Positions 25,768 to 33,576 of a stretch of 64,000 bases of DNA are shown here, piece by piece. The first letter of the stretch is position 1; each line of letters starts with the position of its first letter. The notes under the pieces are model-generated. The model saw nothing but the letters and a program-made list of their open reading frames with translations. It did no database searches and had not been told where the DNA came from. The position numbers and the translations under genes are program-made. This stretch comes from Haliea sp964022665 (GTDB taxonomy: Bacteria; Pseudomonadota; Gammaproteobacteria; Pseudomonadales; Halieaceae). The stretch spans positions 80,338-144,337 of the forward strand of contig CAXIDF010000012.1 in NCBI GenBank assembly GCA_964022665.1. The letters are read 5' to 3'.

Positions 25768-27170
25768 ACGTGCCGGTTTTTGCGGTGGTTGGGCGCCCCA
25801 ATAAGGGCAAGTCCAGTATTGTCGCGACACTGGCGCGAGACGACTCAGTGGGCATTGAAGCCCGCGCGGGCTCGACCCGGGAAGCGCGTGAGTTCCCCAT
25901 GCGCGTGGATGGCGAAACGCTTTATACGCTGGTGGATACGCCCGGCATCCAGCGTGCGCGCGCCGTACTCGAATGGCTGCGTGCGCACGCCGAGGACGCT
26001 GCCAGCAGGCCGCGTGCGGTGCGTGATTTTGTCGCCGAACATCGCGGTGATGCCCGCTTTCACGATGAGTGCGCGTTGCTGCAGCCCATTGTCGATGGGG
26101 CCGGTATCATTTATGTCGTTGATGGCTCGGTGCCCTTTGGAGCGGACTACGAAGCGGAAATGGAAATTCTGCGCTGGACCGGACGCCCCAGTCTGGCGCT
26201 GATCAACCCCATCGATAATGAAGACTATGTGGCCCAGTGGCAGGCCGGGCTGGGGCAGTATTTCCAGACCGTGCGGCTGTTCAATGCGCAGCGCGCCGAA
26301 GCGGAAAAGCAGCTGGAGCTGCTGGTGCTGTTCGGGCATCTGGACGAGCAGTGGCGACAGGCACTGGACCGCGCCGTGGCCGTTTTACGCAGCGAGCGCG
26401 GCCGCGAGCACCGTGAGGCGGTGTCCCTGATTACCGAGTGGATTGCCGATGCGCTGACATTCCAGTTGTCGCAGCGGGTGCCGGAGGGGTTGCCGGTAAA
26501 GCCTGTCGAGGACCTGCTGTTCACCCGTTATCAACACGAGCTGCAGGCGCGCGAGCGCCGCTGTCGGCGCCAGGTGGAGGAGGTGTATCACTATCATCGC
26601 CTGCAGCGCAGTGAGCTGGATATCGACCTCGAGGCTTCTGAACTGTTCAACGTGGAGCAGTGGTACCTCTGGGGGCTGGACCGCCGCGCACTGACGCTGG
26701 TGGCCGCGTCGGCGGGTGCGCTGCTTGGCGGCGGTACCGGCCTGGCGCTGGATGGCATGACGGCGGGGCTTACCGGGGGCCTGGGAACGCTAATCAGCGG
26801 CACCCTGGGCGCCGCTTCCGGTGGCGTAGCGGCCTTGCGGTACGCCGATGAAATCGCGCAGCTGCGGGTCAAGGGTATTCCCAGTGGCGGTAAACTGGTC
26901 AGCTACGGGCCATCGCGCAACCCCAACTTTCCGTTTGTTCTGCTGGGCAGGGCGTTACTGCATCAACAGCGCCTCTGCAGCCGTACCCACGCTGACCGCA
27001 GTGCCTTGCAACTGGATACGGCGCTGTTGGCAGATGTCAGCGATGCGGAGCGCCGGCAGTTGGCGCGCTGGTTCGCTTCCCTGCGCCAGCCGCGCAGCGC
27101 CGCCGCAGCACGCCAGGCGCTGGCAGAGTGGATGTTGGCGCGCACTGGCGCGCCATCCGGCTCTGCCTGA
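25764..27170 (+). CDS. GTPase with DUF3482 C-terminal domain
   Basis: A 468-residue protein. The G domain at the N-terminus has the P-loop GRPNKGKSS (residues 8-16), a G3-like LVDTPGIQ and a candidate G4 region near ALINPIDNEDY rather than a normal NKxD. The C-terminal half holds a striking glycine-zipper hydrophobic stretch (about residues 313-358, with repeated GG/GTG/ASGG), which suggests membrane insertion. It is coupled to the DUF2868 membrane protein. Function is unknown; membrane remodelling or a regulated membrane-active protein is inference. Confidence 0.85.
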   Translation: MNVPVFAVVGRPNKGKSSIVATLARDDSVGIEARAGSTREAREFPMRVDGETLYTLVDTPGIQRARAVLEWLRAHAEDAASRPRAVRDFVAEHRGDARFHDECALLQPIVDGAGIIYVVDGSVPFGADYEAEMEILRWTGRPSLALINPIDNEDYVAQWQAGLGQYFQTVRLFNAQRAEAEKQLELLVLFGHLDEQWRQALDRAVAVLRSERGREHREAVSLITEWIADALTFQLSQRVPEGLPVKPVEDLLFTRYQHELQARERRCRRQVEEVYHYHRLQRSELDIDLEASELFNVEQWYLWGLDRRALTLVAASAGALLGGGTGLALDGMTAGLTGGLGTLISGTLGAASGGVAALRYADEIAQLRVKGIPSGGKLVSYGPSRNPNFPFVLLGRALLHQQRLCSRTHADRSALQLDTALLADVSDAERRQLARWFASLRQPRSAAAARQALAEWMLARTGAPSGSA

Positions 27171-27182
27171 GCGCAGCGGGTC

Positions 27183-30100
27183 TCAGCGAATCGCCGATTC
27201 CGGCTTGCCCTGCCAGTAGAAGGGCTGCAGGGTGCTGTCGCCGGTGAAGACTTCCGACAGAGAGTCCGCCGCGTACACGCGTCCATTCAGCACCACGTGG
27301 CTGATGTGGTCGGTGTGGCGGATATCTTCCAGCGGGTTGCCATCGATAATCACCAGGTCAGCCAGTTTGCCGGGCTCCAGCGAGCCGAGGTCGGCATCCA
27401 TACCCAGGTAGCGTGCCGGGTTGATGGTGGCCGCAGCCAGCGCTTCCATGGGCGTGAATCCGCCGCGCACAAAACTCCACATCTCCCAGTGCGTGGCGAG
27501 CCCCTCGCGCTGGCCATGACCCCCGGTGTTGACCAGTACGCCGGCGTCCAGCAGTGCCTTGGCCGCCGCTGCTGCATCATCGTCGCGGTAGTCGGCTTCC
27601 GGTGCCATGGGCCGGCGCACTGACCGCGGTTGCAACACCGCCGGTGGCACGAAATTGGCGAGCAGCGGGTGTTTCCACACCTCGGTGTCCTGGTAGTAGT
27701 AGTCCTCCGAGGTCAGGCCACCGAACGTCACCACGAGGGTGGGTGTATAGCCGGTTTCGCTTTGGCGCCAGTATTGCTGCACGTCGTCATAGAGCCGCAG
27801 GGTGGGGACGTTGTGTTCGACACCCGTAATGCCGTCTCCAATCAGGTTCATGTCCATATGGTAGAGCGCGCCGCCTTCGGCCACGGGCATCACACCCTCG
27901 CGGCGTGACGCCTCAATCACCATCTGGCGCTGGTCGCGGCGCGGCTGGTTGTAGTTCTTGACGGTGACCGCGCCCTGGGCCTTGAGACGGCGCACGTGTG
28001 CCAGGGCATCCTCGAGTGTTTCCACCGGGGCGTAATAGGTGGATTTTGCACCGTAGATGATCTCTGCCGTGGAAAAAATACGTGGCCCGAGGATGCGTCC
28101 GGCGCGGGCGTATTCGGCGGCAGCAAACACCAGCGAGGCCTGGCTGGACGGGTTGTGCACAGTGGTAACGCCCAGTGCCAGGTGAGCCAGCAGATCCCAG
28201 TTCTGCTGAGGAATGATGTCGGCTCGGCCGTAGGGGCCGTGCGCGTGTATGTCGACAAAACCGGGCACGACGGTTTTGCCGTTGAGATCAACCTGGCGGA
28301 AGCCATCGGGGATAGTCAGGCTGCTGTCCCCCACAGCGCGGATGCGGTTGCCCTCCAGCAGCACCGTGCCGCTGTCGATCACGTCGCGCTGTGCATTCAG
28401 CGTGACGACCCGCGCGTTGGTCAGTGCCAGGCGCGTGTCGGGGCGGGCCGCAGCGACGCGCATGCTCAGGTTGGTGCCGCTCTCAGGCGGGCTGAAGCCG
28501 GCGCGCATGGCGTCTGCGACTGGCACGGTCTTGAATTCAGCCCCGGTGCTCCAGCTCACGGCGCTGCCATCGGCATTCCATGCCAGGTACTCACCGCCCA
28601 CGCGGCTCAGCCGCAACGTGGGAAACGCGGGTTTAGCCGCGTCCAGGATGAGCGTTTCACCCGCGCTGGGCGCGGTTGCCGCGAGGTGCACCTGATGCCC
28701 GTTGATGAAGGCAATATACTGTCCGTTGGGCGCGAGCTGGATGCGCGTGGCGAGTTCTGCGCTGGCCACCTGCTGCACGTCGTGGCCGCTGCGGGACATG
28801 GAAATCAGCACCGTGCTGGCGGTGCTGCTGCCACGACCGCTGGCGCTTTCGGCGCGTTCCTGGGCATACAGGCGGCCGTCGGGGCCGAAGTGCGGGTGTT
28901 CACCGCGCGCACTGATAAACTGCATATCCCCGGACTTGCGCCCGACCAGATAAAGCCCCGGCTGCACCGACCACTCGGGGTTGAGCAGAGCGCTGCCGGC
29001 GAGTTTACGTACGGCGAGAGTTTCACCGCTGCGGTCGATGGCAAGCTCCGTATACTGGCCTTTCGGATGGTCCAGTGCACGCGCCTTGCCACCGCGCGCG
29101 GCCACGCGATGAATGCGGCTGAGCTCGCTGTCACTCCAGCGCAGGAATAGTATTTCGCGGCTATCGGGGCTCCACACGGGTGCGTAGTCGAAGCCGTCTG
29201 TGTCACCGTTCGTCAGGCGTTGTGGAGCATTGTCGCCACGCTTCACATACAGGCGCCCCAGTGACTCGAACACAATGGCTTTGCCGTCCGGTGAAGGCGT
29301 GGCAAAGCGGACCATGCGGGTGTCGAATTCTTCCGGAGCGACCTTTACCGGAAAGCGCACGGCGGGATAGATGTCGCGGCTGCCGCTGACCTCGAAGGGA
29401 ATTTCGGCCAGCGACTCGTCGGCAGTATTCAGGCGCCAGAGCTTGCCCTGCGCCCAGAACACGATATCGCGGCTGTCTGGCGTCCATTCCATGGTGGGAT
29501 AGAGGCCGTGCACCGCCCAGGTTTCCTGCATGTCCAGGTCCAGGCCATCAAACAGCATGCGTTCCGTGCCGCTTGCGAGGTCCTGCACGAAGAGTCGCGA
29601 CTGCGCGCGCACCCGCTTGACGTAGGCGAGGCGCTTGCCATCCGGCGATGGGGTGGCGCGGACCGCACCGCCAGGCCCGCCGGCAACTGTGCTGATATCG
29701 CCCGTGGCCAGGTCTAGCCGGCGAATCTGGAACAGCTCGCTGTTGCTGTCCTGGTGGTAGATGAAGGTGTCGCCCGGCGTGGTGTTCAGCGAGAAGTACA
29801 GGCTCTTGCCGTCCGGGCTGAAGGCCGGCTCACCCTGCTCTTTCTGGAAGGTCGGGCTGGGGCGGGGAACCAGCATCTGACCACTGTTCTGCTCGCTGCC
29901 GCCCAGGTGATACAGCCAGATTTCCCCGGTGCCGAGGGAGCGGGAGGTCGTGAAATGCTTGCGCGCCGCCAGATAGTTGCCGTCCGGGCTCCAGCTCGGG
30001 CTGTTGAGCAGGCGGAAATCTTCGAAGGTCACCTGGCGCAATGCGCCGCTGGCCCGTTCCAGCACCCACAGGTTGTCACCGCCGTCGCGGTCGGAGGTAA

Positions 30101-30419
30101 ATGCGATGTGGCGACCATCGGGGCTGTACTGGGGCTGCATGTCCCAGGCGAAGCCGCTGGTCAGTGGTTTTGCGGGGCCGCCTTGCAGGGGGATTTCGTA
30201 CAGGTCGCCAAGCAGGTCAAACGCAAGGTGTTTGCCGTCCGGCGAGACGTCAATACTCATCCACGTACCCTCGCTCACGTCAATCGTGGCGCGGGTGGCG
30301 GGGACAGAGAAATCGGGCGCGTTGACACGCCAGCTGCCCTCGTCCCGGGCCTGGGACGTGGCGGTGGCCAGTGCATTGGCGAGTAGCAGGAAACACAGTG
30401 TTCGGGTTAGGCTGGGCAT
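27183..30419 (-). CDS. exported TolB-like beta-propeller / amidohydrolase fusion protein
   Basis: A 1078-residue secreted protein. A signal peptide (ending SQA near residue 25) is followed by repeated PD40/WD40-like blades (for example SPDGKHLAF, SPDGRHIAF, SPDGNYLAA) up to about residue 640. The C-terminal amidohydrolase domain has the metal motif HAH with His725 and His727, a later VEHN and a GGHGQREGLATHWE segment. The fusion type is known in marine gammaproteobacteria and presumed to hydrolyse peptides or amides in the periplasm; the substrate is unknown. The start at 30419 was chosen for the signal peptide; an ATG nine codons upstream is possible. Confidence 0.88.
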   Translation of the reverse strand: MPSLTRTLCFLLLANALATATSQARDEGSWRVNAPDFSVPATRATIDVSEGTWMSIDVSPDGKHLAFDLLGDLYEIPLQGGPAKPLTSGFAWDMQPQYSPDGRHIAFTSDRDGGDNLWVLERASGALRQVTFEDFRLLNSPSWSPDGNYLAARKHFTTSRSLGTGEIWLYHLGGSEQNSGQMLVPRPSPTFQKEQGEPAFSPDGKSLYFSLNTTPGDTFIYHQDSNSELFQIRRLDLATGDISTVAGGPGGAVRATPSPDGKRLAYVKRVRAQSRLFVQDLASGTERMLFDGLDLDMQETWAVHGLYPTMEWTPDSRDIVFWAQGKLWRLNTADESLAEIPFEVSGSRDIYPAVRFPVKVAPEEFDTRMVRFATPSPDGKAIVFESLGRLYVKRGDNAPQRLTNGDTDGFDYAPVWSPDSREILFLRWSDSELSRIHRVAARGGKARALDHPKGQYTELAIDRSGETLAVRKLAGSALLNPEWSVQPGLYLVGRKSGDMQFISARGEHPHFGPDGRLYAQERAESASGRGSSTASTVLISMSRSGHDVQQVASAELATRIQLAPNGQYIAFINGHQVHLAATAPSAGETLILDAAKPAFPTLRLSRVGGEYLAWNADGSAVSWSTGAEFKTVPVADAMRAGFSPPESGTNLSMRVAAARPDTRLALTNARVVTLNAQRDVIDSGTVLLEGNRIRAVGDSSLTIPDGFRQVDLNGKTVVPGFVDIHAHGPYGRADIIPQQNWDLLAHLALGVTTVHNPSSQASLVFAAAEYARAGRILGPRIFSTAEIIYGAKSTYYAPVETLEDALAHVRRLKAQGAVTVKNYNQPRRDQRQMVIEASRREGVMPVAEGGALYHMDMNLIGDGITGVEHNVPTLRLYDDVQQYWRQSETGYTPTLVVTFGGLTSEDYYYQDTEVWKHPLLANFVPPAVLQPRSVRRPMAPEADYRDDDAAAAAKALLDAGVLVNTGGHGQREGLATHWEMWSFVRGGFTPMEALAAATINPARYLGMDADLGSLEPGKLADLVIIDGNPLEDIRHTDHISHVVLNGRVYAADSLSEVFTGDSTLQPFYWQGKPESAIR

Positions 30420-30553
30420 GGCAGTATCCGGGATTGTCAGCGTCAACAGGGCGGCGGATGCTGTGCTGCGGTGATCCAGCCGCTAACAGGCGCGTACCTT
30501 ACTACGGAGTATGCGCGCAGGGAAACGCGCCCAACCTTGACACTGGAGTACAC

Positions 30554-31078
30554 ATGAACATCATCCGATCATTCACGTTGCTGCTGGCCCTCGCCTGTGT
30601 GGCGCCTGCCATGGCGGGGGAGTTGGCAGTGGGCGATCCCGCCCCCGATTTCAGCTTGCTGGGCAGCGATGGCAAACGCTATTCCTTGGCCGATTTCAAG
30701 GGCGAGCAGGCTGTGGTGCTGGCCTGGTATCCGCGCGCCTTCACCTCGGGCTGCACCGTGGAGTGCAAGTCGCTGGCTGAAAACGGCCATCTCATCCGGG
30801 AATACGACGTAACGTATTTCATGGCCAGCGTGGATGAGGCAGAGGAGAATCGTCGCTTCGCCGAGGAGACGGAGGCGGATTTTCCGCTGCTGAGTGACCC
30901 CGACAAACAGGTCGCGGAGGCCTATGGCGTGTTGGCCATGATGGGGTTCGCCAAACGTCATACGTTCTACATTGGCGCTGACGGAACCATTCTCAAGATC
31001 GACCGTGCCATTAGCCCCGCCACGGCGGCGCAGGATATGGCGGCAAACCTCGCCGCCCTGGGCATCCCGAAACGCTAG
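30554..31078 (+). CDS. exported peroxiredoxin (BCP/PrxQ-like)
   Basis: A 174-residue thiol peroxidase with a signal peptide (cleavage after AMA, residue 21), so it works in the periplasm. The peroxidatic motif is PRAFTSGC with Cys67 and a second cysteine, Cys71, follows four residues later. In E. coli BCP the pair is spaced by five. No cognate thioredoxin is adjacent. The gene is followed by a good intrinsic terminator (31095-31137). Confidence 0.9.
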   Translation: MNIIRSFTLLLALACVAPAMAGELAVGDPAPDFSLLGSDGKRYSLADFKGEQAVVLAWYPRAFTSGCTVECKSLAENGHLIREYDVTYFMASVDEAEENRRFAEETEADFPLLSDPDKQVAEAYGVLAMMGFAKRHTFYIGADGTILKIDRAISPATAAQDMAANLAALGIPKR

Positions 31079-31094
31079 TGCGCTACCGGCACCG

Positions 31095-31137
31095 GGCAGA
31101 CTGGCGTTCGTCGCGCCAAACTGCCGCTGGTCTTTTT
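31095..31137 (+). terminator. intrinsic terminator after the peroxiredoxin gene
   Basis: A hairpin forms between 31095-31106 and 31114-31125 (GGCAG outer and TGGCG inner pairs with a two-base mismatch). Five consecutive T residues follow at 31132-31136. It lies 17 bp after the stop codon. Confidence 0.6.
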
Positions 31138-31150
31138 ACCTTTCCCGGCG

Positions 31151-31179
31151 CTGGCACTTGAGCTGCCTGAGCCTATAAT
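31151..31179 (+). promoter_or_regulatory. sigma-70-like promoter for the MATE gene
   Basis: A perfect TATAAT -10 hexamer at 31174-31179 is preceded by CTGGCA at 31151-31156 with a 17-bp spacer. The start of transcription would leave a leader of about 100 bases before the MATE ATG at 31287. No riboswitch is evident in that leader. Confidence 0.5.
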
Positions 31180-31286
31180 GTTCGCCTTTTTCTGCAAGCG
31201 AAGCTGACTGCGGTGCGGTGTCTGAGGTATCAGGTGGCGTGCCATAGTCAGCGGCGGGCATTGCGTATGCACCGCTGGAGAGGGTA

Positions 31287-32648
31287 ATGCTCAGCACGGG
31301 TCAAACACGCGAATTGCTCCGCATGGCGCTACCGATGGTGGTGTCGCAGAGTGCGTTCGCGCTGATGGTATTCACCGACCGCTTTTTTCTGTCACGCATT
31401 GACGCCCTGCACATCGCTTCAGCGCTGGGCGGCGGTGTCACCTTTTTCGTCAGTGTGTCGCTGTTCATCGGCATCATGTCCTACGCTACGGCACTGGTGG
31501 CGCAGTACTACGGTTCCGGGCAACTGGAAAAATGCCCGCGCGTACTCACTCAGGGCGCGATCATGGCGTTGGCGTGTCAGCCATTGCTGCTGGTTATCGC
31601 CTGGGGCATGGGTGGACTGTTTTCCGCCATGGGCCATTCACCCGAACAGGTTGTTCTGGAGCGCCAGTACTACTTCGTGATGATGAGCGGCGCGTTCTTT
31701 GCGTTGTTGAAGGCCTGTGTCGCGGGGTACTTCTGTGGCATTGGTAAAACCCGCGTTGTCATGATTACCGATGTGCTGGGTGTGTTGATTAACATTCCGC
31801 TGACCTGGGCACTGATCTTCGGCAAACTGGGTCTGCCGGAGCTGGGCATTCGCGGGGCGGCGCTGGGCACGGTGATTGCCACGGCTTGCAGCCTGTTGAT
31901 CTACGCAGGCTTCTACTTCAATCGTATTCACCGCGAGCGATTCCACGTGGCCGACTCGTTCCGTTTTGATCGGGGCATTTTACGTCGCTACGTGCGGCTG
32001 GGCCTGCCCTCCGGCTTCGAGACCTTTGTCGGCGCGGCAACGTTCAATTTCTTTCTGTTGTTATTCCAGTCCTACGGCATCGCCGAGGGCGCGGCCATGG
32101 CGATTGTTTTCAACTGGGACATGCTCAACTACGTGCCGTTGATCGGCCTGAATATTGCGGTCACCAGTATGATTGGCCGCTATGTGGGTGCGCGGGACAT
32201 GACGCGAGCGGGCCAGCTTATCGCCGCGGGTTTCACCATTGCGCTGGGTTTCTCGGTGGTACTGGCGCTGCTCTTTGTGCTGTTCCGCTACGAGTTGATG
32301 ATGGTGTTCGCCACGCCCGAACAGGACTTCAGCGAAATTGCCAGCCTGGGCGCGCGCATGATGCTGGGTATGGCCACTTATGTCGTGGCCGATGCAGTGA
32401 TACTGGTCTGCAGCGGTGTGTTGCGTGGCGCTGGAGACACCCGCTGGCTGATGAACACGTCAATGAGCCTGCACGTGCTGATGCTGGTCGCCCAGTACGT
32501 GATGATCAAGCATCTGCAGGTGGGGCCGTTGGTCAGCTGGTGGGGTTTTGTGGCCATGTTGTTGGCGCTCGCGGTTGTCTACCTGCTGCGATTGCGCGGT
32601 TCAACCTGGCGCAAGCCCTCGCGGCTGGCGCGGGTGATGGCGGACTAG
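31287..32648 (+). CDS. MATE-family efflux transporter
   Basis: A 453-residue multidrug and toxin extrusion protein with twelve hydrophobic segments in two pseudo-repeats of six. The first-helix segment (LPMVVSQSAFALMVFTDRFFLS) and the mid-protein RYVRLGLPSGFETFVG repeat boundary fit the DinF/NorM superfamily. It would expel cationic or other toxic compounds using Na+ or H+. It stands alone, behind its own TATAAT promoter, and converges on the acyltransferase gene. Confidence 0.92.
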   Translation: MLSTGQTRELLRMALPMVVSQSAFALMVFTDRFFLSRIDALHIASALGGGVTFFVSVSLFIGIMSYATALVAQYYGSGQLEKCPRVLTQGAIMALACQPLLLVIAWGMGGLFSAMGHSPEQVVLERQYYFVMMSGAFFALLKACVAGYFCGIGKTRVVMITDVLGVLINIPLTWALIFGKLGLPELGIRGAALGTVIATACSLLIYAGFYFNRIHRERFHVADSFRFDRGILRRYVRLGLPSGFETFVGAATFNFFLLLFQSYGIAEGAAMAIVFNWDMLNYVPLIGLNIAVTSMIGRYVGARDMTRAGQLIAAGFTIALGFSVVLALLFVLFRYELMMVFATPEQDFSEIASLGARMMLGMATYVVADAVILVCSGVLRGAGDTRWLMNTSMSLHVLMLVAQYVMIKHLQVGPLVSWWGFVAMLLALAVVYLLRLRGSTWRKPSRLARVMAD

Positions 32649-32661
32649 CGCAGCCTGCCTG

Positions 32662-33543
32662 TTACAGCGTCAGGATACGTCGCAGCAGGCTGTTCTCGCC
32701 GCGTTGCTGCTCCCGCAACAGGAGGAGTTCGCGCAGCTGCTGTTCGATCTCACCGGCAATCTGGTCGCGAATTTTGCGTTGTTGCACCTTGCCCGGTTTG
32801 CGCTGGGCGTAGGCCGCGAGGCTGACCGGTTGGCCAAAGCCCAGATAGCAGCGCTGGGGTTTTGGCAGCAGGCTACCGAGTGCGCCCATCGCAATGGGGG
32901 GCAGGGCATCGCCGCGGGTATCATCGGTGAGCAGGCCCACGCGCTGCAGGAGCCGGCCCGGGAGTGAGTCGGGCAGGGCTTCGCTCTCGATCAGGTGGTC
33001 GTAGAACTCGTCCGGGCCAACGATGCCAAAGGGCATGATGGTGTAACCGTGTTCCGCGGCCATGCGAATGAAGCCGAAGCGCTCCTTCCACTGCAGCTGG
33101 TAGCGCAGCCGGTTGGGCTTCACGGCCTCGTGCGCGCCGCCTGGAAACACCAGCAGGTCCTGTCCGTGGGCCATCAGCGCGCGGCAGACGTCGGGGTGGC
33201 CCATGGCCGCGCCGCGTGCCAGCAAGGCATTTTCCAGCGATGGATGCGTGAACAGGAACTTGTCGCCCAGCGGGCGCAGGAAACGTCCGTACTGTTGCTG
33301 CAGCATCGAAACAACAATCATGCCGTCCAGTGCGAACAGGCTGTGGTTGCCCACGAACAGGCACGGTTTATCGGGAATGTGCTCTACGCCGCTGACCACC
33401 GGCCGGAAAAGGCGTTTGATGAGCTGGTAGGCAATTTGCAGATCACGGCTCTGCGGTACTTCAGTCAGTGCCAGTGCGCGCTCGATATGCCGTTGCAGGC
33501 GTTCGCCCGCCAGGGGCTGATTGTCCTTGTCCAGAGCCGTCAT
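32662..33543 (-). CDS. lysophospholipid/diacylglycerol acyltransferase family protein
   Basis: A 293-residue PlsC-like acyltransferase. The catalytic motif appears as VGNHSLFALDG (NHxxxxD instead of HxxxxD with preceding Asn, as in TMEM68/DGAT2-like members) and the second block is LLVFPGGAHEAVKP. It would acylate a glycerolipid at the inner membrane. With the WS/DGAT it may serve neutral-lipid synthesis. It converges on the MATE gene with a 13-bp gap. Confidence 0.85.
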   Translation of the reverse strand: MTALDKDNQPLAGERLQRHIERALALTEVPQSRDLQIAYQLIKRLFRPVVSGVEHIPDKPCLFVGNHSLFALDGMIVVSMLQQQYGRFLRPLGDKFLFTHPSLENALLARGAAMGHPDVCRALMAHGQDLLVFPGGAHEAVKPNRLRYQLQWKERFGFIRMAAEHGYTIMPFGIVGPDEFYDHLIESEALPDSLPGRLLQRVGLLTDDTRGDALPPIAMGALGSLLPKPQRCYLGFGQPVSLAAYAQRKPGKVQQRKIRDQIAGEIEQQLRELLLLREQQRGENSLLRRILTL

Positions 33544-33576
33544 GTCTTTTCCCGATAGCGTGAACGCACGATTGTA

